NCBI GenBank assembly: GCA_003132445.1
Contig: PKXU01000185.1
Span: 1-64,000, forward strand
Direction of reading: 5' to 3'
Source of the DNA: Acidobacteriaceae bacterium
Lineage (GTDB): Bacteria > Acidobacteriota > Terriglobia > Terriglobales > Acidobacteriaceae
DNA length: 64,000 nt
Below, one piece after another: positions 36,347 through 44,687 of this stretch (positions are counted from its first letter, which is position 1; every line of letters begins with the position of its first letter). The notes beneath the pieces are model-generated. The model did not search any database and was not told where the DNA came from. It was given only the letters and a program-made list of their open reading frames with translations. The position numbers and the translations under genes are program-made.

Positions 36347-37576
36347 TCAGAGATACTTGAGCCACCAATCATTCCTCGTCGCTTTCAAATTCGAGAACCA
36401 TCGGCACGCAAAGTAAAGAATTACGATTGTGATTCCCCATACCGCATAAAGAAGGCCCAGACTCCAAACATACCCCTCCGGCGCCTCCGGATTACCCATC
36501 GGATGGTTGGTGAAAAGCCACGGACTGACGAAGCCCAGCCGGATTTTCGAAACGACCAGTGCAAGCGCGTGAATGAGGGGTATATGAAGCACGTAGTAGA
36601 AGAAAGGCACCCGCCCGAAGACCGTGATCCACCGGGCCACAGCGCCCCGCGCACCTTCAACTAACGGGGTCAGCGCGATAACCGGGCCCAGCGTCATCAA
36701 CAGAAAACAAAGCGAGGCTGGATACTTAGTGGTGTTCAGAAACGAAAGAAACGCGGGCATCGGTGGCAAGCCGTTTCGTCCCGGTGCGGCAGCGTGCCAC
36801 GGACGCGGATCGCCGTAAAGATTAAATCCGCGAAGAATCAGAAAAGCAGCTACCGCTCCGAGTCCGATACCCAGGCATAGACGATTTCGCCGAGCTGGCG
36901 ACAAGATCAAAATCTTCCCGAAGGCATAGCCCGCCGCCATGACGCCAATCCATGGAATGATTGAGTAGAGCACCACAAGATTCGGGCCATTGGGTCCGAA
37001 CCGGACCGGTCCAGCGAAAAATCCTACATAGAGAATTTTCCAGAGTCCGGAAAGCCGGTTGGCATCGAGTCCCTCAATGAGCTGGCCCATGTGAGAATCC
37101 ATCAAGTTATGGGCTGAAATAATCACCACGCCAAGCGTTCCCACTACCGGCAACGGCAATTTCACCAGCCCGGCCATCAGAATCATGCACCAGCCGATAA
37201 CCCACAGGATGCCTGCCATCTCGTAATGAGCAAAATCGAAATTGAAGGTCCAAGCCAGACGAAGCAACGTCAGCTCAAGAAACACCAGCCATGTTCCCCG
37301 GATCATCAGGAATCTGGATACGTCGTCATGTTTCCGGTTGTAAAAGAAGATGCTGGTCCCGGCTAAGAAGACGAATGCCGGCGCGCAGAAATGAGTAATC
37401 CAACGCGTGAAGAAGATTCCAGGAGTCGGGCCTCCTGCAGGCAGACCGGAATATACGCGCACATGATCAATTGCCATGATAATCATAACCGCGCCCCGGA
37501 TTAGATCGATCGAGAGGATTCGGGACCGCGACGTCGGGTTTGCTGCGACCGGGATGGCGGGAAGTGTAGTTGTCAT
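36347..37576 (-). CDS. Membrane acyltransferase of HGSNAT/DUF1624 family
   Basis: 409 aa, ATG with GGGAG upstream. The N-terminus contains the family signature SIDLIRGAVMIIMAIDHVRVYSG with the His of the active site. About ten hydrophobic segments follow (for example ICMILMAGLVKLPLPVVGTLGVVII and NLVVLYSIIPWIGVMAAGYAFG). Bacterial members of DUF1624 resemble heparan-alpha-glucosaminide N-acetyltransferase, moving acetyl groups from cytosolic acetyl-CoA across the membrane to a sugar. The substrate here is unknown. It stands alone. Confidence 0.85.
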   Translation of the reverse strand: MTTTLPAIPVAANPTSRSRILSIDLIRGAVMIIMAIDHVRVYSGLPAGGPTPGIFFTRWITHFCAPAFVFLAGTSIFFYNRKHDDVSRFLMIRGTWLVFLELTLLRLAWTFNFDFAHYEMAGILWVIGWCMILMAGLVKLPLPVVGTLGVVIISAHNLMDSHMGQLIEGLDANRLSGLWKILYVGFFAGPVRFGPNGPNLVVLYSIIPWIGVMAAGYAFGKILILSPARRNRLCLGIGLGAVAAFLILRGFNLYGDPRPWHAAAPGRNGLPPMPAFLSFLNTTKYPASLCFLLMTLGPVIALTPLVEGARGAVARWITVFGRVPFFYYVLHIPLIHALALVVSKIRLGFVSPWLFTNHPMGNPEAPEGYVWSLGLLYAVWGITIVILYFACRWFSNLKATRNDWWLKYL

Positions 37577-37820
37577 GGGTTAGCTCCCTGGCGCCGCTGG
37601 TTTTGCCATCAGGAATTAGTTTGCTCTCCGCGTGCGCGGAAAAAACGCCTTCCTACTCGAAGAGAAATATTCCAAAACAATCCAGCCGTCGGTTTTATAT
37701 CATCCTGCGAGAAGTTTGGACTGAAAAATGAGGGAATCGTTATCAGCATCCCTGCAGTCCTGCATCGTCGATTTCATCCAAGGTACGGACTGAAGGAACA
37801 ATCGTCGTACGAAGCCTGCA

Positions 37821-38510
37821 TCAGGCTCGGCCGCCTTCCAGGAAGGTTAAGATCGGTTCTGCATAAGCGAACGGCCGCTTGGCGCTGCTGTTCCAGAAAT
37901 AGCCCAGGATGATCACGCTTGCGATCGCCGCGTAGGCACACCACAGAGAAGTAAACGCGTAGCGCTTGAACTCCATCACGACCAGCAGGATCGCCAGGTT
38001 GGCCGCGCCGAAAATCACCATCATCCGAATCTTGGAGAAAAAAAGCGAACCGCACGTGGCAATCACATACAGCACAGCAACCGCCTTGTTGTTCGTCGCC
38101 TGATTGATGTACACAATGCTGTTCGCCTTCACGTAAAGCTGCAAAGGGTAGGCCGTCAATGCCCACAGGATATATAACGTCGTTCCCGCGCCCAGCGCTA
38201 CAAACGGCACCATGCTGCGGCGGCTTTTCGCGTCCGGCTCGAACAGCAGCACACTTAGCGGCAACAGAAAAGGCAGCAGCCCTTGAGCGTATAGCATGAA
38301 CGCCGCGCCCATATCGTGCGCCACCGCGGGCGATAGCTTCCCATCCAATCCCAGCCAGACAAAGCCCTCGATGAATTGATGAATGGCAAACAGCGCAGGC
38401 AGTGCGGCGAACAAGAGTTCGCGCCGGTGCTTCACCTTTGTCAGTGTGACGACGCCGACCGCGCCTAGAACTCCGCTGCCCACAAAGTTCGCGGTAGCTG
38501 AAAAACACAT
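37821..38510 (-). CDS. DUF6629 integral membrane protein
   Basis: 229 aa. Begins MCFSATANFVGSGVLGAVGVVTL, the DUF6629 start. Conserved FAIHQFIEGFVWLGL follows, and about six to seven membrane spans occur across the protein (LPFLLPLSVLLF, VALGAGTTLYILWAL, LANLAILLVVMEF, IASVIILGYFW). Function unknown. No operon partner. Confidence 0.8.
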   Translation of the reverse strand: MCFSATANFVGSGVLGAVGVVTLTKVKHRRELLFAALPALFAIHQFIEGFVWLGLDGKLSPAVAHDMGAAFMLYAQGLLPFLLPLSVLLFEPDAKSRRSMVPFVALGAGTTLYILWALTAYPLQLYVKANSIVYINQATNNKAVAVLYVIATCGSLFFSKIRMMVIFGAANLAILLVVMEFKRYAFTSLWCAYAAIASVIILGYFWNSSAKRPFAYAEPILTFLEGGRA

Positions 38511-38628
38511 GCGCTCGTTTCTCCTTGCACGATTACAGCGTCAACCGCACAACGCGAAACATTACTTATAACGCAGTAATTCAAGGAGGAAGCGAAAATT
38601 CGGGTGAGTGGCCGAAGTCGGACACGCG

Positions 38629-40158
38629 TCACACAACCATTGACGCGCGGTTCTCGGGCACAATACGCGAAGGGGTCTGTTTTTCAGATTTTCGCGGCGC
38701 AGGCTGATTTGGTCGAGGCTCGCGGTGGATTGCCAGTCTCCACAGATACATGGTCGCATAGGCGCGCCATGGTCTCCAGACTTCGGCGCGGCGCTCCAGT
38801 TCACGAGAATTGTCCAACCCCAGGGCACGCAGAAGACCAAGATCGCTGGAAGGAAAAGCGTCAGGCTCTCGCAGGGCCCGAATAGCTACATACTGCGCGG
38901 TCCACTTCCCAATGCCGGGAATCTCGCACAGCCGCTGCAGAAACTCGTCAGAGTCGACCACTCCCTCAAAATTAATCTTGCCGGCGCAAACGGCGCGGGC
39001 GAGAGCGCGAATCGTTTCGCTTCGCGCTGCCGTCAATCCGACCTCTCCCAGCTTCGCTTCCGCAAGAACTTGAGGAGTAGGAAAAAGATGCGTGAGCCCG
39101 CCAGGTCCGCTGCATGTTTTGCCGAAAGCACGGACCACTCGTCCGGCCATTGCGGTCGCACCTTTCACCGTGATCTGCTGCCCCAGAATCGCTCGAACAG
39201 CGAGTTCGAAGCCATTCCAGCAGCCGGGCACGCGCAGGCCGGGGTCAGCTTCCACCCTGGCGGCCAGATCTCGATCACTTCTTAGACTTTCCACAATAGC
39301 CGCCCAGTCCGCGTTCAAATCGAACATGGCGCGAATTCGTTCGACAATGAAAAAGAGTGAACGCGGATCGCTGAATTCAATGCGCGCCGCGAGTGCGTCA
39401 CGGCTGTCGTCGAGGGAAACCTGAAAATATCCTGCGCGGCCGTGCAACGAGATTGTCCGTCGATAACTATTTGCTTCCACCTCTTCGACGCCCGGAGTAG
39501 CGCGCGCCGCCAGAAAATCCAACATGCCCTGCCACTGGTAAGGCGGGCGGAAATGCAGGTGAAATAGGTATTGATTCCCCGGCTGCACCGCCGTCTGCCG
39601 CGCCAGGCGCCGGATTTGCGTGGGAGTTCGATGATAGACCTCACGAATACCCGCATTGAAGCGACGCACGGAACCGAATCCAGACGCTATCGCGATCTGA
39701 CTCATGGGAAGATGAGTTTCGTCGATCAGCTTCTTGGCGAAGTGCAGGCGACGAGTCTGGGCGACCGCGATTGGCGTCGCACCCAGATGACGCAAGAACA
39801 GGCGCCGCAAGTGACACGAGCCCACACCCAGGCGTTCCGCTAAAACTTCGACTCCTCCATCTTCGAGCCCGTTTTCGCCGATCAGACGCAAGGCTCGTGA
39901 CACCGTGTTGGAAGTTCCCAGCCACGCGGGAGTGCCAGGAGAACTTTCCGGGCGACAACGCAAGCATGGACGGAAGCCAGCTTCCGCAGCCGCAGCCGCG
40001 CTGGAAAAATAGCGGCAGTTTTTTTCCATGGCAGTGGGCGCAGGGCAAATCGGACGGCAATATACTCGGCTGCCGACAACTCCAATAAAAACTTTGCCGT
40101 CGAAGCGTGGGTCACGCGACAACCTCGCACGCGAACACACTTGCCAATCGAGATTCAT
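38629..40158 (-). CDS. Ada-type HTH fused to AlkA-type DNA glycosylase
   Basis: 509 aa from ATG 40158 (the family N-terminus MNLDWQVCSRARLSRDPRFDGKVFIGV begins here; starts further upstream exist). Residues about 8-85 form the Ada zinc domain with Cys in YCRPICPAP and CRYFSS...FRPCLRCRPE. AraC-type HTH follows at about 100-185. AlkA N-domain lies at about 200-290 (RPPYQWQGMLDFLAARATPGVEEV). The HhH-GPD domain has GQQITVKGATAMAGR, LCEIPGIGKWTAQYVAIRAL and the catalytic Asp in FPSSDLGLLRALGL. It removes alkylated purines, and the Ada part likely senses methyl phosphotriesters and regulates. The methylguanine transferase domain is absent. Confidence 0.9.
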   Translation of the reverse strand: MNLDWQVCSRARLSRDPRFDGKVFIGVVGSRVYCRPICPAPTAMEKNCRYFSSAAAAAEAGFRPCLRCRPESSPGTPAWLGTSNTVSRALRLIGENGLEDGGVEVLAERLGVGSCHLRRLFLRHLGATPIAVAQTRRLHFAKKLIDETHLPMSQIAIASGFGSVRRFNAGIREVYHRTPTQIRRLARQTAVQPGNQYLFHLHFRPPYQWQGMLDFLAARATPGVEEVEANSYRRTISLHGRAGYFQVSLDDSRDALAARIEFSDPRSLFFIVERIRAMFDLNADWAAIVESLRSDRDLAARVEADPGLRVPGCWNGFELAVRAILGQQITVKGATAMAGRVVRAFGKTCSGPGGLTHLFPTPQVLAEAKLGEVGLTAARSETIRALARAVCAGKINFEGVVDSDEFLQRLCEIPGIGKWTAQYVAIRALREPDAFPSSDLGLLRALGLDNSRELERRAEVWRPWRAYATMYLWRLAIHREPRPNQPAPRKSEKQTPSRIVPENRASMVV

Positions 40159-40460
40159 ATCTTTTGTGAATGGCGCCGGCTTCTCGCCCCACGCCCATCC
40201 TTCGGACTCGACAAAACTCGCCGAGTGCGCGTCCATCATAGCTGACACTCGCGGCGAGGGTGGACGTTTTCGGACCGCGCTCAACGAGCCTCGATTGCCG
40301 GGACAGCGAGGTCCGGAAACGTCCAGCGTAACCATATTGAGGTCCGCGACTTAAGCTTCGGTTTTTTACGAGGCCGGCAGAAATTGTTCCGCCCCTCGGA
40401 TTTCGCCGCAGTCAGGCGCAATAGCTCGATTCGATAACCAATCTTGAACGGGTTTACATC

Positions 40461-40760
40461 ATGGCTTCCCGCGTTCGCCATTGCGTTGAATGTCCGAAGT
40501 GCTGCACTCGATATGTGGTCGGTTTCAGTCCCTATCGAAACGGCTCATACCTGCTCCCCTTCGTGCACGGATTCCGGGAAGAATGGACTCTTTATTGTTC
40601 GTGTGGCATGCCGGCGCATTCGAGTCGCTGGAACTGGAATGAGTTGAAACTTTATGCCGTCTCCGCGGCCGCGCATCACCGTGGCTTCGGCTCCTCCGAA
40701 GAGATCGTGCGCTTACGCAAAACTCCGCACTACTCGACAGAAGCACCTGAGTTTACGTGA
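40461..40760 (+). CDS. Small zinc-ribbon-like protein
   Basis: 99 aa. MASRVRHCVECPKCCTRYVVGFSPYRNGSYLLPF, then LYCSCGMPAHSSRW: four to six Cys (C-x2-C-C and C-x-C) suggest a zinc ribbon. No signal or membrane segment. I recall close relatives in Acidobacteria but no function. It stands alone between genes on the opposite strand. No ribosome site is evident. Confidence 0.65.
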   Translation: MASRVRHCVECPKCCTRYVVGFSPYRNGSYLLPFVHGFREEWTLYCSCGMPAHSSRWNWNELKLYAVSAAAHHRGFGSSEEIVRLRKTPHYSTEAPEFT

Positions 40761-40883
40761 GTGAGCTTTGCTCTACGGCCATCCCTGAGCTTCAGCGAGT
40801 TGACTCATGCGGAAAAATCCACGCAAATCTTCAGCGCGGACGAAGCGGGAAAAATTTCGAACGATGATAAAGCATCCTTGAGA

Positions 40884-40901
40884 AGGCGTGCTTCCACGCC
40901 T
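40884..40901. repeat. Hairpin at the 3' end of the Tat-exported gene
   Basis: aggcgtg-cttc-cacgcct, touching the stop codon of the minus-strand gene. It may end that transcript, although the T-tract is poor. Confidence 0.45.
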
Positions 40902-42313
40902 CAGCTTTCATAGCCCAACTGGAATGGATTTCCTCCCCGAGCCGCAATTAAGTACCAACCAGTCGCGCCAATATGTTTCGAAGGGCCGTAGGTATAGCCG
41001 AATCCCGTATCCATCCCGCTAGTCGACGCCACCAGACCCTCGCCGAGCGGAATGGCCGCGCCGTTTACGGTTTGTCCTGCGCCCAGTTCGGCTTGCGCGC
41101 TCTCGCAAGTGTTCACAAACTTTAGCGCTGTTTGCAAGTCCTGGAAGCGGTCGCGCAAACTTTCTTTACCCGCAATCGACCGTGCAACCAGGGCTGCGAT
41201 CGTATGCGAGGTTCCCTCCAGCCACACCGCGTTCGGATCATAAGTAGGTGTATTTAAGCTGGCGGAGTCGAAGACCATGCCGGTAAACGATTCCGTTCCA
41301 GTCAGGCTGCTGTCGCGAGACGCAGCGGTGTCGGTCGTCTGTAGATTCGCCAGGGCCCAATCGATCGTCTGCTGGTAGCGATTGGCGAGCAGAGCCAGAT
41401 AGGACCAGGTCTGGCAGTCCTCCGGAACCGGATAGTAATTAATGCTGATCTGATCGCCCTCCGTTCCTGTGAAGAAGTAGCCGTCCGTCGCGTTGTACAT
41501 GGCAATCACAAAACTCAGCGCGTGCGCAGCAAGACCCTTCCATGACGTGCCATTATTCGCGCTGCCGCCGCGCGTAAGATCGGCAAGCATAGTAAAGAAC
41601 GCATATGTGTCGATGTTGTGTTCGGTCGACTTACCGTTCGTCGAAGGCACAGACTGGTTGTACTGATTGATATTGGTGCCGAAAGAATAGCCGCCCGGTC
41701 CGAGGGTGTTATAGGTGTTAGTGACGATCCAGTTTGCCACCAGCAATGCTGCCGTCAAATAGCTCTTGTTACCGGTGCGGCGATAAAGTTGCGCCAACGC
41801 CATTCCGGCCCAGGACTGGTCACCCACCGCGCTGGTATAAAAATAAAACGGAAAAGCCGCTGGCGTGATGTAAGCGCCGCTAGCTGAGGGTTGATTGACA
41901 AAGTAGGCCTGAGCAAAACGCCCATCGTTAAATGGAAAATTGTTTGCCTGCGCGTAAATCAGGCCCTGCCCCAGGACCTCCGCGCGAGCCAAAGAGTCGC
42001 GACTGCCCTCGAGCAGGTAGGCATGAATGGAAACGGCATTATCGTAAGTGAAGGCCGTCGACTCCAGCCCCGACTGGTCCGCATAACTCTGAATCAGCCG
42101 CACCGTGCTGCCGCTGGCATAGGCGTCCATCATCATGTTCTGGAATTGAAGCGCGCGTTCAATCGATCCAAAATAACTATTCGCAATGTCGCCTAGGTTG
42201 GAGTTGGGAACGACTGCGTGCGCGGGCTGGGTTAGCGTTAAGGGAGCGATTCCGGCAACAGCGGCAGCTCCAAATCCGAATCCGAAGAATTTCCTGCGCG
42301 ATATAGCGTTCAT
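40901..42313 (-). CDS. Tat-exported alpha/alpha-barrel-like protein (putative glycosidase fold)
   Basis: 470 aa from ATG 42313 with AGGAAGGAAC upstream. Twin-arginine signal MNAISRRKFFGFGFGAAAVAGIAPLTLTQPAHA. The mature part alternates helices with conserved aromatic/acidic turns (STAFTYDNAVSIHAYLLEG, SWAGMALAQLYRRTGNKSYLTAALLVANWIV, STEHNIDTYAFFTMLADLT, CQTWSYLALLANRYQQTIDWAL, VWLEGTSHTIAAL). This pattern is like six-hairpin glycosidases. The catalytic residues cannot be fixed. Stand-alone gene. Confidence 0.65.
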   Translation of the reverse strand: MNAISRRKFFGFGFGAAAVAGIAPLTLTQPAHAVVPNSNLGDIANSYFGSIERALQFQNMMMDAYASGSTVRLIQSYADQSGLESTAFTYDNAVSIHAYLLEGSRDSLARAEVLGQGLIYAQANNFPFNDGRFAQAYFVNQPSASGAYITPAAFPFYFYTSAVGDQSWAGMALAQLYRRTGNKSYLTAALLVANWIVTNTYNTLGPGGYSFGTNINQYNQSVPSTNGKSTEHNIDTYAFFTMLADLTRGGSANNGTSWKGLAAHALSFVIAMYNATDGYFFTGTEGDQISINYYPVPEDCQTWSYLALLANRYQQTIDWALANLQTTDTAASRDSSLTGTESFTGMVFDSASLNTPTYDPNAVWLEGTSHTIAALVARSIAGKESLRDRFQDLQTALKFVNTCESAQAELGAGQTVNGAAIPLGEGLVASTSGMDTGFGYTYGPSKHIGATGWYLIAARGGNPFQLGYES

Positions 42314-42460
42314 GTTCCTTCCTCCCGAGATCGGCGCTTTGCCACTGAGCGCCTTAACGGAAGGAAGATACTCCGCCGGATTTTCCGAAGTCAACCAGCA
42401 GACACTATCAGCAGTTCCTCAGTTCGCTGACGGTACCATCGCGCAAAATACACCTCACAT

Positions 42461-44554
42461 CTACCACACTCTGCATGCTTTTGCCGCAACCATGGGCTGC
42501 CCCGCTTTGCAGCCGAAGGCTTTGCCAAACTCTGGCATGTTCACCAGCACACCATTAGCCCGGAAGCGGCTTGGCGAGTGTGGATCGGTCGTTGCTACCA
42601 AGCGCTCCAACTCTGGACGCCACTCCGCGCACCAATCCTGCGCAAAACCCAGAAACAATTCCTGCATCGGCGTATATTCACCGCCGATTTTTTTATTCAG
42701 ATCCATTCCCTGCTCTGTCGCATAAGCCAGAAGCGCCATATAAGCGAGACGCATACCGCCGTTGTCGGCCGTATTCTCGCCTAATGTCAGCTTGCCATTC
42801 AGCTTGGTGTCGCCCACACTGAATTGACTGTATTCGTTGACGATGCATTCCGCTTTCTCGTTGAACTTCTCTGCATCCTCTTTGGTCCACCAGTCGTGCA
42901 GATTCCCGTGCCCGTCGAACTGTCGCCCCTGATCGTCAAATCCATGAGTAATTTCGTGGCCCATGAAAAGCCCAATGTGACCATAATTCAACGCTGCGGT
43001 CGCCGAAGGATCGAAAAATGGGGACTGCAATACTCCGGCCGGAAAATTAATATCGTTCATGCTGGCGCTGTAATATGCATTCACCGTCGGCGGCGACATG
43101 CCCCACTCGTCGCGATCCACCGGTTTGCCTATTTTCGCCAGTTGCCGATGAGACTCGAATTCGGCCGCGCGAAGGCTATTGCCCAGCGCATCGCCGCGCT
43201 CGATCGTCAGTTTGGAATAGTCTCGCCAGGTATTCGGATAGCCAATCTTATTGGCGATCAGATGCAGCTTTTCTTCCGCCAGCCTTTTGGTTTCCGGGCT
43301 CATCCAATCCAAGCCTTCAATATCGCGCCCCATGGCCGCTTCAATCTCATGAATCGCCTGCAAAGATTTTTCTTTGCTGGCTGCGGGAAACTGCTGTTCG
43401 ACATAGGTCTTACCCAAAGCTTCTCCCAAAGCACCATCGGTGCTGGCGACGCAACGCTTCCATCGCGGCTCCTGTTGGGGAATGCCGGCTAGCGTCCGTC
43501 CATCGAAATCGAACTTCTCTTCATCCAGCGCCTTGGGTAAAGCCGTTCCCGGAAGTGACTGCACTAATTGCCAGCGCAGATATGCCTTAATGATCGCCAG
43601 GTTAGTTTCCGCAATCACTTGGTTTAAGCCCTTGAAGAACTCCGGTTCCGCAACATTGATTTCCTTAAACTGCGGCGAGCCAGTCGCGGAATAAAAGTGT
43701 TCCCAGTTGAGAACAGGAGTTAGAGCCTGCAATCCATTGTTCGCCATCAGATGATAGATATTGTGCGGATCGCGCTGCGAGGTAACATCCAAAGACACTT
43801 TGGCCAGCGCGGTTTCCAGTTTCATGATGGCTTGCGCATCGCTCGCCGCCTGCGCATCACTCCCTCCCAGCAATTTGAGCATCTTGGTAATGTGCTGCAC
43901 ATATTGCTTGCGGATCTGTTCATCTTTTTCGCCCGCCCGCAAGTAATAATCTTTTTCTGGTAAACCGAGTCCGCCCTGCGATACACCCGCGATTTCTTGC
44001 GTCGCGTCTTTAAAGTCCTGCTGGGATCCGTATCCCAAAAACGCGTTCACGTTGATGAGTTGATAGTGGGCCAGCAATTCCCCAAGCTGGTCCTTGCCGG
44101 TGAGCGCGTTGATGCGCTCCAATTCAGGCTGTAGAGCCGCCATGTCTTTCTTCTCGATGGCGGCTTCGTCCATGCAACTGGCATAATAGTCGCCAATCTT
44201 CTGCGTATTCGCATCGCGCCCACTCCCGGCCGCGGCAGCGCTCTCGAGAATACCGTGCAGCACTTGCCGGTTATATTGCTCCAGATTGTAAAACTGGTCT
44301 GAATCGGGGGAATCGTTCGGAATCGGATGGAGCTTGCTCCAGTTACCGCAGGCGTAACGGTAAAAGTCCACGCAAGGGTCGGCAGTCGTATCCATCAGCG
44401 CCTTATCCAGGCTCGGGATCAACTTGAAGGTCTGCGATGCGCCCGCCTCGCCGGGTGCAGAGGGATTCATTTGTGAAAATCCCATACTGCCGACGGCCAA
44501 AGTGCCTGCCGCGATCAAGACACAAGTAAAATTCGACTGCCAACCGAATCGCAT
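42461..44554 (-). CDS. M13-family (neprilysin/PepO-like) zinc metallopeptidase
   Basis: 697 aa from ATG 44554 (GGAGG six bases upstream). The signal peptide ends at GFSQ. N-terminal domain ADPCVDFYRYACGNW; family motif NAYYSASMNDINFPAGVLQSPFF. Zinc site HEITH (about 535), third ligand Glu in GENTADNGGMRLAY, and the C-terminal CRVW with the conserved Cys. It degrades peptides in the periplasm. The length is usual for bacterial M13. Its start is about 130 nt from that of the divergent ADOP permease. Confidence 0.93.
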   Translation of the reverse strand: MRFGWQSNFTCVLIAAGTLAVGSMGFSQMNPSAPGEAGASQTFKLIPSLDKALMDTTADPCVDFYRYACGNWSKLHPIPNDSPDSDQFYNLEQYNRQVLHGILESAAAAGSGRDANTQKIGDYYASCMDEAAIEKKDMAALQPELERINALTGKDQLGELLAHYQLINVNAFLGYGSQQDFKDATQEIAGVSQGGLGLPEKDYYLRAGEKDEQIRKQYVQHITKMLKLLGGSDAQAASDAQAIMKLETALAKVSLDVTSQRDPHNIYHLMANNGLQALTPVLNWEHFYSATGSPQFKEINVAEPEFFKGLNQVIAETNLAIIKAYLRWQLVQSLPGTALPKALDEEKFDFDGRTLAGIPQQEPRWKRCVASTDGALGEALGKTYVEQQFPAASKEKSLQAIHEIEAAMGRDIEGLDWMSPETKRLAEEKLHLIANKIGYPNTWRDYSKLTIERGDALGNSLRAAEFESHRQLAKIGKPVDRDEWGMSPPTVNAYYSASMNDINFPAGVLQSPFFDPSATAALNYGHIGLFMGHEITHGFDDQGRQFDGHGNLHDWWTKEDAEKFNEKAECIVNEYSQFSVGDTKLNGKLTLGENTADNGGMRLAYMALLAYATEQGMDLNKKIGGEYTPMQELFLGFAQDWCAEWRPELERLVATTDPHSPSRFRANGVLVNMPEFGKAFGCKAGQPMVAAKACRVW

Positions 44555-44687
44555 CTTTCGCCTCCGGGTAAGAATCATACACTGTGGAATGTCGTGATTT
44601 CTCTGACGAATCTTGCCCACGAATCATCCCCGCGCGATAATTCCCGAGTAGTTTAGTGGCGCGAGAGTACGCTTTCGGAGGCTCAGC